From Bacteroidales bacterium (GTDB lineage: Bacteria > Bacteroidota > Bacteroidia > Bacteroidales > UBA932): a stretch of DNA of 46,009 bases. The stretch is from contig JAQXHU010000036.1 in assembly GCA_029007435.1 (NCBI GenBank), positions 1 to 46,009 on the forward strand, in the 5' to 3' direction. Shown here piece by piece: positions 23,910 to 32,106 of the stretch (position 1 is its first letter; the number at the start of each line of letters is the position of its first letter). The position numbers were made by a program, and so were the translations under genes. The notes beneath the pieces are model-generated. The model saw nothing but the letters and a program-made list of their open reading frames with translations. It was not told where the DNA came from and did no database searches.

Positions 23910-23927
23910 TTACTTTCCGATACAGAA
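23910..23927. other. att: Probable attachment site at the mnmE 3' end
   Basis: Read on the minus strand, the last six codons of mnmE are TTCTGTATCGGAAAGTAA (Phe-Cys-Ile-Gly-Lys-stop). This closely resembles, from memory, the 18-bp direct repeat used by SGI1-type islands at mnmE (thdF/trmE). An integrase gene lies about 1.2 kb away on the non-mnmE side, so this is the likely boundary of the island. The matching copy at the far end was not found in this window. Confidence 0.55.
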
Positions 23928-25442
23928 GTTCTTGAAAATATTACCCAAGACTTCGTCGGTGGTGATGTCGCCGAGGATGGAGCCGAGGTGGTGGAGGGCT
24001 TCGCGGAGGTCCTGGGCGATGAGGTCTGGCGGGAGGGCCGTAGCGTGTGTGGATCCATCGTCTGAAAAATTCGTGGATGGTGAGGGTGTCCCTGATGTGG
24101 CCCCTGACGGAATTATGGCAGGGGAGAGTCCTGCGCTGACTCTTGATAGGGCGACAGCTGCGTTGGAAAGAGCTTCATAATGACGGATGTTTGTCACGAG
24201 TGTGGAATCTGTCGTTCCGATGATTGATGAAGCTGTCACGGAGAGGCGTTCGAGCAATGTTGATAACCCAAAACCTGTTTTCGCTGAAATAGTGATTATA
24301 TCAGCATTATTTATTTTATTATCAACAAATGAAACAACATTGTTAACCATATTAACATTTTTGTTATCAAATATTGAACCGTTTTTAACATTGCCATATC
24401 CTAAAACATCGCATTTGTTCAACAGCAAAAGAAGACGTTGTTCTTCAAGATTCACATTTTCCAGAAGAAATTTGATATCTGATATGAGATTCTCGTAGTT
24501 GCGGCTACAATCTGCAACACCGAGCACAATTGAAGCCTCAGACATTTTTTTGAGCGCCCGCTCAATTCCTATCCGTTCCACAATTTCATCGGTCTTCCGG
24601 ATGCCTGCAGTGTCGATGAATCTCAGGAGAACGCCTCCAATATTGAAAGTCTCCTCGACAGTGTCACGGGTTGTCCCTGCCACATCGGAAACTATTGCTC
24701 GTTCCTCTCCGATAAGGGAGTTGAGCAAAGTACTTTTTCCGGCATTGACAGAGCCGATTATCGCTACGGGAACACCGTTTTTCAATGCGTTCCCGACCCT
24801 GAACGAGTCAGTCAGCCTGTTGATATGCCTAATCGTCTCATCTACAAGACTGCGCAGTTCAGAGCGACTTGCGAATTCCACATCTTCCTCACTGAAATCC
24901 AACTCAAGTTCAAGAAGGGAAGTCATCTTCAAAAGGTTGTCCCGCAATTGTTTAAGTTCATTTGAATATCCTCCTTTGAGTTGGTTCATCGCTACTTTGT
25001 GCGCTGATTTGCTTTGTGCGGCGATAACGTCCGCCACTGCTTCAGCCTGAGCGAGATCCAGCTTGCCGTTCAAAAAGGCCCGCTGGGTGAATTCTCCCGG
25101 AGCAGCGCAACGGGCGCCATATCTGACAAGTTTCTGTACAATGCCTGAAACAATGTATGGAGAAGCGTGACAGGAAATTTCCACGGAATTCTCGCCAGTG
25201 TAGGAATGCGGAGCACGGAAAACACTTACCAGAACATCATCAAGAATCTCGCCGGCCTCGTCAAGTACTGTTCCGTATTTGATTCTGTAACCATCACATT
25301 CAGAGATGCTTCCGTTTTTACAGGAGACAATCCGGCCAGCCATTTCCAGTGCGTCCGGTCCGCTGACCCTGATCACTGAAATCGCCCCTGTTCCTGGAAT
25401 AGTGGCAGGGGCGCATATCGTATCTTGTTTGTAAACAGGCAT
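23910..25442 (-). CDS. mnmE: tRNA uridine-5-carboxymethylaminomethyl(34) GTPase MnmE
   Basis: 510 aa. With MnmG it modifies the wobble uridine of certain tRNAs. It has the formyl-tetrahydrofolate-binding N-domain (1-120), helical domain, and an embedded G domain with P-loop GSVNAGKS (230-237), DTAG (277-280) and NKCD (342-345). It ends in the conserved C-terminal FCIGK. Family members are usually about 450-465 aa; here two insertions explain the excess: an Asn/Val-rich one at about 348-380, after NKCD, and a Ser/Thr/Pro-rich one at about 439-469, before LPPDLIAQDLREAL. The ATG at 25442 lies 6 nt after the rhodanese stop. It is last in the purine/NAD salvage run, and its 3' end forms the probable island attachment site. 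It appears intact. Confidence 0.93.
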   Translation of the reverse strand: MPVYKQDTICAPATIPGTGAISVIRVSGPDALEMAGRIVSCKNGSISECDGYRIKYGTVLDEAGEILDDVLVSVFRAPHSYTGENSVEISCHASPYIVSGIVQKLVRYGARCAAPGEFTQRAFLNGKLDLAQAEAVADVIAAQSKSAHKVAMNQLKGGYSNELKQLRDNLLKMTSLLELELDFSEEDVEFASRSELRSLVDETIRHINRLTDSFRVGNALKNGVPVAIIGSVNAGKSTLLNSLIGEERAIVSDVAGTTRDTVEETFNIGGVLLRFIDTAGIRKTDEIVERIGIERALKKMSEASIVLGVADCSRNYENLISDIKFLLENVNLEEQRLLLLLNKCDVLGYGNVKNGSIFDNKNVNMVNNVVSFVDNKINNADIITISAKTGFGLSTLLERLSVTASSIIGTTDSTLVTNIRHYEALSNAAVALSRVSAGLSPAIIPSGATSGTPSPSTNFSDDGSTHATALPPDLIAQDLREALHHLGSILGDITTDEVLGNIFKNFCIGK

Positions 25443-25448
25443 TTTGAA

Positions 25449-25835
25449 TTAATTTTCAGATTTCGTTTTCGGGCCATTCCAACCAAGGAAGCCGCCGTTG
25501 AGTTCCACCACTTTGTATCCCTCTTTTGCCAGCAGTGCTGCTGCATTTTTGCTTCTCCGGCCACTTCTGCAGTAAACGGCAACAGCTCTGTCCTTACTTA
25601 ATGCTGAAACCGCAGTTGACAGGAATCCTTCATCCATTACATTGATGTTTAATGCATTGGGTATATGGCCCTCGGAGTATTCCGCCGGAGTCCTGACATC
25701 TACTAATTGTACAGTAGTATCTTTCAAGACTTCAGAGAACCCCTTATTGTCAAGGGTGTCAAACTTGGATTGTGCCTGGCAGTTCCAAAAGAAAAATCCT
25801 GCCAGAAATGATGACATAATTATTGAGAATTTCAT
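25449..25835 (-). CDS. Rhodanese-like lipoprotein, 128 aa
   Basis: The N-terminus is a lipoprotein-type signal (SFLAGFFFWNC, Cys19 likely lipidated), followed by one rhodanese domain with LVDVRTPAEYSEGHI and the active-site loop VYCRSGRRS containing the catalytic Cys. It probably handles sulfane sulfur in the periplasm or at the cell surface; the substrate is unknown. It sits between nadE (12-nt gap) and mnmE (6-nt gap) in one transcript. The link to tRNA modification is positional only, since a periplasmic protein could not serve MnmE directly. Confidence 0.85.
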   Translation of the reverse strand: MKFSIIMSSFLAGFFFWNCQAQSKFDTLDNKGFSEVLKDTTVQLVDVRTPAEYSEGHIPNALNINVMDEGFLSTAVSALSKDRAVAVYCRSGRRSKNAAALLAKEGYKVVELNGGFLGWNGPKTKSEN

Positions 25836-25847
25836 TAATCTGTTATA

Positions 25848-27920
25848 TTATAACTCATTGATGAACATTGTGCTCCAGGCGTCAGTAGGCATTCTCCAGT
25901 CTCCTCGCGGTGAGAGCGATACTGAGCCCACTTTAGGACAGTCCGGCAGGCAGGACCTTTTGAACTGCTGCGTGAAGAATCTCCTTATGAAAATCTTGAG
26001 CCATTTGAGAATAACCTCATTCTCATACACGCCCGCAAAAGCCTTCTTGGCAAGGAAAAACAATTTGGCAGGGGAGTATCCGAAACGGAAGAAATTATAC
26101 AGGAAGAAATCGTGGAGCTCATAAGGACCGACTAAATCCTCTGTCTTCTGGGTAATTTCGCCATTCTCATCAGCAGGCTTCAGCTCCGGACTGACAGGAG
26201 TGTCAATAATGTCCATAAGTATCTGTCTGACAGAACGTCCCGTTTTTATAGAACTAACTTCTCCAAACTTGTTGTCCGCAGCCCAGGCGACAATATATCT
26301 GACCAGGGTCTTTGGAATGCCCGCATTGACAGCATACATTGACATATGGTCCCCATTGTAAGTGGCCCATCCGAGCGCAAGCTCCGACAGGTCTCCCGTT
26401 CCGACAACGATGCCTCCTTCTTTGTTGGCAAGGTCCATCAGAATCTGGGTGCGCTCTCTCGCTTGCGAATTCTCGTACGTGACATCCTGTATAGAAGGAT
26501 CCTGCTCGATGTCTTTAAAGTGTTGAGCCACAGCATCCCCAATAGGGATTTCCAATGCTGTCACGCCAAGTTCTTCCATCAGGTCCCAGGCATTGCCGCG
26601 GGTCCTTCCGCTCGTCCCGAACCCAGGCATAGTGACACCGACAATGCGTTTTCTGTCCCAACCGAGCCTGTCAAATGCCATAACGCTGACAAGCAGTGCA
26701 AGAGTGCTGTCAAGCCCGCCCGAGATACCGATAACTGCTGAACGGCAGTTGATATGTGCCAGTCTTGTCGCAAGCCCCATTACCTGAATTGATGTTATCT
26801 CCTCGCATCTGCTGTTTCTTTCCCGCTCAGCCTCAATGTTCTGACAATTTCCGCCAATGGAGTCTTCATATCCCGGTACGAATGGATGGGACTCCACGTG
26901 CCTCAGAAGCATTTTCCCGAAATCGGTATCCGCTCCTCTGCCTGCAGGAATTGTTATGTAATTTGCTGAAATGTCGCCATCTGTTTTCCCGTCGGGCGAT
27001 ACGTGATGGAAAGTGCTCTCTTTCTGCCTCAATGTCCTGAGTTTCTGAATGTCAATATCAGCTGTGATCGACGATGGCTCCATTGAGAAACGCTTATTCT
27101 CGCACATCAACGTGCCGTTTTCGCAAATCATTGACGACCCTGCGAATACAACATCCTGTGTGGATTCTCCATAGCCGCACGATGAGTAAACGTATGCAGA
27201 TATTGTCCTTGCTGACTGCTGCGACACAAGCGATTTCCGGTAATGTTGTTTCATCAGTAGCTCGTTGCTTGCCGACAGGTTTACAATAATCTCGGCACCA
27301 GCCAATGAGTGGTACGATGAAGGCGGGGCAGGTGTCCATAGATCCTCACATATCTCTACAGCGAAAGTGCTGTGCCCCAATGAAAACAGCATGTTTGGAT
27401 AAACAGTCGCTTTAGCTCCTGCATAGATGATTGTCTCACCTGTCGAACTGTTGAAACAGCTCTTCCCGTCATCCCTCAAGGCTCCATCGTCCGCAATCTT
27501 CCCGTTTAAAAAGTCCGAGCCGCTTGAAAACCATCTTGACTCGTAGAATTCATTATATGCCGGCAGGAAAATCTTGGGCACAAGGCCTCGAAGCGAGCCG
27601 TTGTGTATTACAGCAGCGCAGTTGTACAATCGTCCTTTCACCCGTACAGGAACGCCTACAGCAACGGTCACTTTCTTGCCTCTGGAAAAAGCTTTGATTG
27701 AGCGGATTCCATCTTCCGCTCTCTTTATCAGCAGCTCCTGCGCGAATAGATCTCCGCAAGTATAGCCGGTAACCGACAGTTCCGGTAACACTAAAAGTGA
27801 TACTGAATTCTTTTCCGCTTCAGCGACAGCCGAGCAAATCTCCTTCACATTTGATTCAACATCAGCCACTTTGACCCTTGGCACGGCGGCTGACACTCTC
27901 AAAAAACCAAAATTCTCCAT
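25848..27920 (-). CDS. nadE: Glutamine-dependent NAD(+) synthetase
   Basis: 690 aa. It makes NAD from deamido-NAD and ATP, with ammonia supplied by its own glutaminase domain. The N-terminal nitrilase-type domain shows the triad E47 (LPELSVTG), K116 (LVPKIFLPAY) and C191 (EICEDLW). The C-terminal synthetase has the ATP pyrophosphatase loop GISGGLDST (around 400-405) and GTGDLSELALGW. Length matches the bifunctional two-domain enzymes. The ATG at 27920 follows the phosphorylase stop by 9 nt, and the rhodanese gene follows by 12 nt. Confidence 0.95.
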   Translation of the reverse strand: MENFGFLRVSAAVPRVKVADVESNVKEICSAVAEAEKNSVSLLVLPELSVTGYTCGDLFAQELLIKRAEDGIRSIKAFSRGKKVTVAVGVPVRVKGRLYNCAAVIHNGSLRGLVPKIFLPAYNEFYESRWFSSGSDFLNGKIADDGALRDDGKSCFNSSTGETIIYAGAKATVYPNMLFSLGHSTFAVEICEDLWTPAPPSSYHSLAGAEIIVNLSASNELLMKQHYRKSLVSQQSARTISAYVYSSCGYGESTQDVVFAGSSMICENGTLMCENKRFSMEPSSITADIDIQKLRTLRQKESTFHHVSPDGKTDGDISANYITIPAGRGADTDFGKMLLRHVESHPFVPGYEDSIGGNCQNIEAERERNSRCEEITSIQVMGLATRLAHINCRSAVIGISGGLDSTLALLVSVMAFDRLGWDRKRIVGVTMPGFGTSGRTRGNAWDLMEELGVTALEIPIGDAVAQHFKDIEQDPSIQDVTYENSQARERTQILMDLANKEGGIVVGTGDLSELALGWATYNGDHMSMYAVNAGIPKTLVRYIVAWAADNKFGEVSSIKTGRSVRQILMDIIDTPVSPELKPADENGEITQKTEDLVGPYELHDFFLYNFFRFGYSPAKLFFLAKKAFAGVYENEVILKWLKIFIRRFFTQQFKRSCLPDCPKVGSVSLSPRGDWRMPTDAWSTMFINEL

Positions 27921-27929
27921 ATCAAGGCT

Positions 27930-28757
27930 TTATATAGACTCTATCAGCCTGCTGAACAGTTCGGTCATCTTGTCAGCAGCGGCGTCGGCCGCTTTGACAA
28001 CATCATCACCGTCATTCTTGTAGTCAGCTGCGAATTCTTTCTGGGCAGCATTCGTGATAACTGACATACCGAAAACAGGAATTTCAGAATGCCTTGCCAC
28101 TATTACCTCCGGGACAGTGCTCATTCCCACAGCATCAGCACCTATTGTCCTGAAAAAATGCCATTCCGCAGGAGTCTCGTATGAAGGGCCGGTACCTGCG
28201 ATATATACGCCTTCCTTGAGCTCAAGCCCCATTTCAGTTGCCAGTTCTTTTGCTTTGGCAATCAATGCCTTGTCATAAGGATGTGTCATATCCGGGAATC
28301 TTGGCCCGAACTCTTCCATATTCGGCCCGACAAGCGGGTTCGGAAGCATATTGATATGATCCCTGATAATCATCAGGTCACCTACGCGGAAATCGAAATT
28401 GATTCCTCCGGCTGCGTTTGACACGAAGAGATTCTTGATTCCGAGCACTTTCATCACACGAATAGGCAGCGTCACAAGATCCATCGGATAACCTTCATAA
28501 TAATGTATCCTGCCCTGCATCGCAATCACGGTCTTGCCTCCAAGAACGCCGATGATGAAATTGCCTTTGTGGCCTATGGCGGTTGATACAGGGAATCCCG
28601 GAATCTCCCTGTATGGGATGGTAATCGGGTCCTCTATTCGTTCAGCAAGCTTCCCAAGGCCGCTTCCAAGCACAATGCCCACAACGGGCTCACGGCCCTG
28701 CAATTTGCTTTTAACATATTCCGCAGCTTTGAATATCCTTTCAGTTCTTTCATTCAT
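27930..28757 (-). CDS. punA: Purine-nucleoside phosphorylase
   Basis: 275 aa, the usual size for the trimeric family. It splits purine nucleosides with phosphate into base and ribose-1-phosphate. Family signs are VLGSGLGKL (phosphate-binding start), GRIHYYEGY, the VSNAAGGIN segment, and [20 protein letters not shown] with AVGMSTVPE and VITNAA near the C-terminus, which contact the base and sugar. It lies 34 nt after the MTA/SAH deaminase and 9 nt before nadE. The deaminase product (an inosine-type nucleoside) could be a substrate of this type of phosphorylase. Confidence 0.92.
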   Translation of the reverse strand: MNERTERIFKAAEYVKSKLQGREPVVGIVLGSGLGKLAERIEDPITIPYREIPGFPVSTAIGHKGNFIIGVLGGKTVIAMQGRIHYYEGYPMDLVTLPIRVMKVLGIKNLFVSNAAGGINFDFRVGDLMIIRDHINMLPNPLVGPNMEEFGPRFPDMTHPYDKALIAKAKELATEMGLELKEGVYIAGTGPSYETPAEWHFFRTIGADAVGMSTVPEVIVARHSEIPVFGMSVITNAAQKEFAADYKNDGDDVVKAADAAADKMTELFSRLIESI

Positions 28758-28791
28758 ATCGATATGATTTTAAATTGCTTATATGTTATTA

Positions 28792-30066
28792 TCACAATAT
28801 TTTCCTGAGCTCCTTGCGGGCGTTTTCCAAGATTTCGTTTTCCCCATCAACGTGCCTGTTATGCATAATGAATCGGCCGTTTGCAATCACAGATTCAATA
28901 CAGTCGCTGTGCGCTGAATAAATGTAGTTGGACAGAAAACTCCCCGGTGAAAGGAAAAACGAATTGTCAGTATTCACGATGCAGATATCGGCGATGCTTC
29001 CTTCCACAAGCTTTCCGGTTTCAAGACCGAGAGCGTCAGCTCCATTTTTCGTTCCGAGCGATATCAATTCGTCAAGAGGCAATGCTTTCGGATCGTTTCT
29101 CCAGGATTTCTGGAAGAGGGCAGAGGTCTTGAGGGCTTCGAGCATATCAAGATTGTTTGATGACGCGCACCCGTCAGTGCCAATGCACACATTAGCTCCT
29201 GCGTCTCGTAATTCGTTGTATCTGAAGCGGTAACCTGAGGCAAGCTTTGTATTGGAGTTGATATTGTGCACACAGTTGACCTTGTGCCTGCCGAGAATCT
29301 CAACGTCCCTGTCACTCAGCCATAGAGTATGCGCGGCAATTACGTCACTGTCAAGTATCCCCAATCTGTCAAGGTACTCGACAGGGGAAAGCCCTCCATT
29401 CTCCGCCTGGCAGTCTTTGACTTCTTTTTCAGTCTCGCTCAGATGTATATGCAGCTTCAGACCGTGTTCCCTGGCGAATTCAGAAGACCAGAGAATCATT
29501 TCCTCGCTGACTGAGTAGATGGCGTGGAAAGCTATTGCAAAAATGCCCTGACTCCATTTTTGTGCATCCTCGAACATTCTGACACACTGTTCTTTCTGCC
29601 TTTCAGCCTCATCTTTCAGTTTATGATCAAGCACAACGTATGAGATTACCGGTCGGATACCCATTTCAACTGCGGCATCCCTTGCCGCCGGAGAATACCA
29701 ATACTGGTCATTGAATGTGGCCGTGCCCGTTTTGATCATTTCCAGAGCAGCCACTTTCGTGCCCCAATAAACGAAGTCGCTGTCAATTTTGGATTCCACC
29801 TTCCATATTCTGTCAATCCAGGCGTCGAGCGGCACATCTTCCTCAATTCCCCTCATCAGAGACATCGCCGCATGTGTGTGCATATTCACGAAAGCCGGCA
29901 TCGCCGCCCTGCCTGTGCAGTCAAGCACTTCTGTATCAACCGAATTTACATCAACTCCTGATTCCGATGTATGTGGCATTATCTTCGCTATCCGGCCTTT
30001 TTCAATACGGATGTCGCATTGTTCTCCATTGCAGGTTATATTCTTAAGCAATATTTGACCTTTCAT
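28792..30066 (-). CDS. mtaD: Amidohydrolase, probable 5'-methylthioadenosine/S-adenosylhomocysteine deaminase
   Basis: 424 aa. Metal-dependent deaminase of the amidohydrolase superfamily, probably acting on the by-products of methyl transfer and polyamine synthesis. Visible metal ligands are the H-x-H of VNMHTHAAMSLMRG, His in LHIHLSETE, His in IAAHTLWLS and Asp in CIGTDGCAS. The N-terminal and C-terminal beta sandwich and a clear MSLMRGIEEDVPLDAWI match the MTA/SAH deaminase/chlorohydrolase subgroup. The exact substrate is inferred. It is first in the five-gene run leading to mnmE. A long imperfect dyad (30126-30223) lies upstream, separating it from the DUF3276 gene. Confidence 0.87.
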   Translation of the reverse strand: MKGQILLKNITCNGEQCDIRIEKGRIAKIMPHTSESGVDVNSVDTEVLDCTGRAAMPAFVNMHTHAAMSLMRGIEEDVPLDAWIDRIWKVESKIDSDFVYWGTKVAALEMIKTGTATFNDQYWYSPAARDAAVEMGIRPVISYVVLDHKLKDEAERQKEQCVRMFEDAQKWSQGIFAIAFHAIYSVSEEMILWSSEFAREHGLKLHIHLSETEKEVKDCQAENGGLSPVEYLDRLGILDSDVIAAHTLWLSDRDVEILGRHKVNCVHNINSNTKLASGYRFRYNELRDAGANVCIGTDGCASSNNLDMLEALKTSALFQKSWRNDPKALPLDELISLGTKNGADALGLETGKLVEGSIADICIVNTDNSFFLSPGSFLSNYIYSAHSDCIESVIANGRFIMHNRHVDGENEILENARKELRKIL

Positions 30067-30125
30067 AATGTCTAATGCAGTCTGGTTTTCATATCTTCAA
30101 ATATAACGATTAATTTTCTGATAAC

Positions 30126-30223
30126 AAAAGACCGACTAAAACCCCACGTCATTATCCAGCAAGAAGGACGATTGCACATTCCGTTATGCCGAACCGACAG
30201 TAGAGTATTTTAGTCAGCCTTTT
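30126..30223. repeat. Imperfect 16-bp inverted repeat pair, terminator or small repeat element
   Basis: Arms AAAAGACCGACTAAAA (30126-30141) and TTTTAGTCAGCCTTTT (30208-30223) pair with two mismatches around a 66-nt centre. It lies between DUF3276 and mtaD, both on the minus strand. The minus-strand RNA would end in a CUUUU run, so it could terminate the DUF3276 transcript; a small element with terminal inverted repeats is an alternative. Confidence 0.35.
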
Positions 30224-30242
30224 TATTAACTTGGTAACTGAT

Positions 30243-30620
30243 TTAGAAAATATCAGGATCAGAAGCGACTGTCTCCTGACTGCCATCAGCAGGCTCTGCG
30301 GCACTGTTCCCGTGTCTCGGAGCCGGGCACTCGTCTTTCAGGCATTTGCTCTTGATATAATCAACCGCATCCTGAAGGCCTTCCGCAAACTTATCGAAAT
30401 CCTCCTTGTAAAGGAAAATCTTGTGTTTGTCATAAGAGAAACGGCCGTCCTGTTCTGTTCTCCTCTTGCTTTCAGTGATGGTGAGATAGAAATCGTTGTT
30501 TCCTTTAGTAGCCTTGACATCAAAGAAATACGTTCTCTTGCCAGCCCTGATCGGCTTGGAGTAAATTTCATCGCCAGAGCGGTCGCGGGAATATCCTCCC
30601 TCGTAATCTTCGTTATACAT
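30243..30620 (-). CDS. PUR-alpha-like DUF3276 protein, 125 aa
   Basis: Begins MYNEDYEGGYSRDRSGDEIY and contains KRTYFFDVKATKGNNDFYLT and KHKIFLYKEDFDKFAEGLQDA, the features of the bacterial PUR-domain family, which binds single-stranded DNA or RNA and is widespread in Bacteroidetes. The C-terminal 25 residues are a disordered acidic tail. I choose the ATG at 30620 because a strong Shine-Dalgarno-like AAGGAAGGG lies just upstream; the open frame to 30650 has none. It is divergent from nusB. A -7 box (TACATTTG, 30655-30648) lies upstream. Confidence 0.88.
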   Translation of the reverse strand: MYNEDYEGGYSRDRSGDEIYSKPIRAGKRTYFFDVKATKGNNDFYLTITESKRRTEQDGRFSYDKHKIFLYKEDFDKFAEGLQDAVDYIKSKCLKDECPAPRHGNSAAEPADGSQETVASDPDIF

Positions 30621-30678
30621 ATCCCTTCCTTTTAAATTAATTATTACCAAATGTAAGTATTTTTTTCAAAAATGGTAG

Positions 30679-30686
30679 TATCTTTG
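30679..30686 (+). promoter_or_regulatory. Promoter -7 box of the nusB operon
   Basis: TATCTTTG fits TAnnTTTG and precedes the nusB ATG (30709) by 22 nt. No TTTG is seen at the normal -33 position. Confidence 0.45.
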
Positions 30687-30708
30687 GGAAAAATTTTGAC
30701 AGAAGAGT

Positions 30709-31680
30709 ATGTTAGGCAGAAGAATTTTGAGGATAAAAGCCTTCAAGGTGCTGTACGGCTATGCAGTGACAGGTAAAATGACACTTGACCAGGCTATGGA
30801 GGAACTGGACAGTAGTTGCGAGGCCACCAGAGACCTGTATTTATTTATGCTGGCGATAGTCTCACCGCTTACGGCCGAGGCCCGGAACCGGATCCAGATG
30901 GCCAGGGAAAAATTCAATCCGACTGAGGAAGACCTTCATCCGAATGAGAAATTCGCTGACAACGCTCTTGCCAGATTGCTGGACAATGATCCTGATTTTC
31001 AGAAGCTTGTCACCAGAAAAGGTCTTACCTGGCAGCCTTATGACATTCTTGTGAATTCCGTCCTTGATTCAATAAGGGAGAAAGCGTATTTCCATAAATA
31101 TATGGAGTCGGAGGACCGTTCGCTGAAAGAGGACTGCCGTCTTTTTACGAAGATTTTCGAGGAGGAATTTGTTGACAATGAGCAGATCTATCCTATTCTT
31201 GAGGACAAATCCATCTATTGGAGTGATGATCTCGCCTATGCGCTTACTTTCTGCTGCAGGACATTGACTGACCTTGGCGCAGGAAAGCAGTGGAGACTGC
31301 CTGACCTGTATCTCAGTGATTTGCTGAGGAAGAAGAATCCGTCTTCCAATATGCAGAGTGACAGGGAGTTTGTCAGGCGGCTTCTCAAGAATGCCTTTAC
31401 AGGATATGAATCTTATTTCAACAGAATCTGCGATTCTCTCAAAGGCTGGACTTCAGACAGGGTCAATTGCATAGATATCGCGTTGATTGTGCTCGGGCTT
31501 TCTGAGGCAGAGAGCTTTCCTGACATACCGGTAAGCGTCACCATCAATGAATACGTCGAGATTTCCAAGTATTTCACACAGCCTAAGAGCAGTTCATTCA
31601 TAAACGGAATGATGGACAGGCTGATAACACAAATGGCAGCGGAGGGCAGAATTTCCAAGAACGGGGAGTTGAAAGCGTGA
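30709..31680 (+). CDS. nusB: Transcription antitermination factor NusB (long Bacteroidetes form)
   Basis: 323 aa. NusB binds boxA RNA with S10 in antitermination complexes. The N-terminus (MLGRRILRIKAFKVLYGY) and the C-terminal NusB fold (VNCIDIALIVLGLSE..PDIPVSVTINEYVEISKYFTQPKSSSFINGMMDRL) are typical. A helical stretch of about 150 residues lies between, as in other Bacteroidetes NusB proteins, roughly doubling the length relative to the enterobacterial protein. It is first in a plus-strand run of seven genes; yajC follows after 68 nt. Confidence 0.9.
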   Translation: MLGRRILRIKAFKVLYGYAVTGKMTLDQAMEELDSSCEATRDLYLFMLAIVSPLTAEARNRIQMAREKFNPTEEDLHPNEKFADNALARLLDNDPDFQKLVTRKGLTWQPYDILVNSVLDSIREKAYFHKYMESEDRSLKEDCRLFTKIFEEEFVDNEQIYPILEDKSIYWSDDLAYALTFCCRTLTDLGAGKQWRLPDLYLSDLLRKKNPSSNMQSDREFVRRLLKNAFTGYESYFNRICDSLKGWTSDRVNCIDIALIVLGLSEAESFPDIPVSVTINEYVEISKYFTQPKSSSFINGMMDRLITQMAAEGRISKNGELKA

Positions 31681-31748
31681 CGCCATATTTCCCTTGGCAT
31701 AATCCATATTCTTATTTATATTTGTACGATAGTTAATTATTAAATTAT

Positions 31749-32075
31749 ATGATGAATTTTATACTTCAGGCGGCTCCTGCCGCCCAGGCTCCGCAGGGTG
31801 GCGGCTGGACAATGTGGGTAATGCTTGCATTGATATTTGTAGTGATGTGGTTCTTTATGATCCGCCCTCAGCGCAAGCAGCAAAAAGAGCTCGAGAAGTT
31901 CCGTCAGGGGCTGAAAAAAGGTGACAAGGTGGTCACAATCGGAGGAATTTACGGCACTGTTGATGAGGTCAAGGAAAACGACAGGACTGTCCTTATCAAA
32001 GTTGACGGTGATGTCAAACTGAGAGTTGACAAGAATTCACTTGTCAATGATTTCTCAGCAAGTCAGCAGCAATAA
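31749..32075 (+). CDS. yajC: Preprotein translocase accessory subunit YajC
   Basis: 108 aa. An N-terminal transmembrane helix (WTMWVMLALIFVVMWFFMI) is followed by the YajC hallmark IRPQRKQQKELEKFRQGLKK and a small cytosolic beta domain (GDKVVTIGGIYGTVDEV). It associates with SecDF in the inner membrane. It starts MMNF; either of the two adjacent ATGs (31749, 31752) is possible. Confidence 0.93.
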   Translation: MMNFILQAAPAAQAPQGGGWTMWVMLALIFVVMWFFMIRPQRKQQKELEKFRQGLKKGDKVVTIGGIYGTVDEVKENDRTVLIKVDGDVKLRVDKNSLVNDFSASQQQ

Positions 32076-32106
32076 TTGCTTTTCCGGACCGTAATCCGGT
32101 CTGACA

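Noticed and set aside
27930..28757. Purine nucleoside phosphorylase as a two-component defence effector
   Set aside because: No receiver domain is attached, and it sits in a housekeeping salvage run far from the kinase-like gene.
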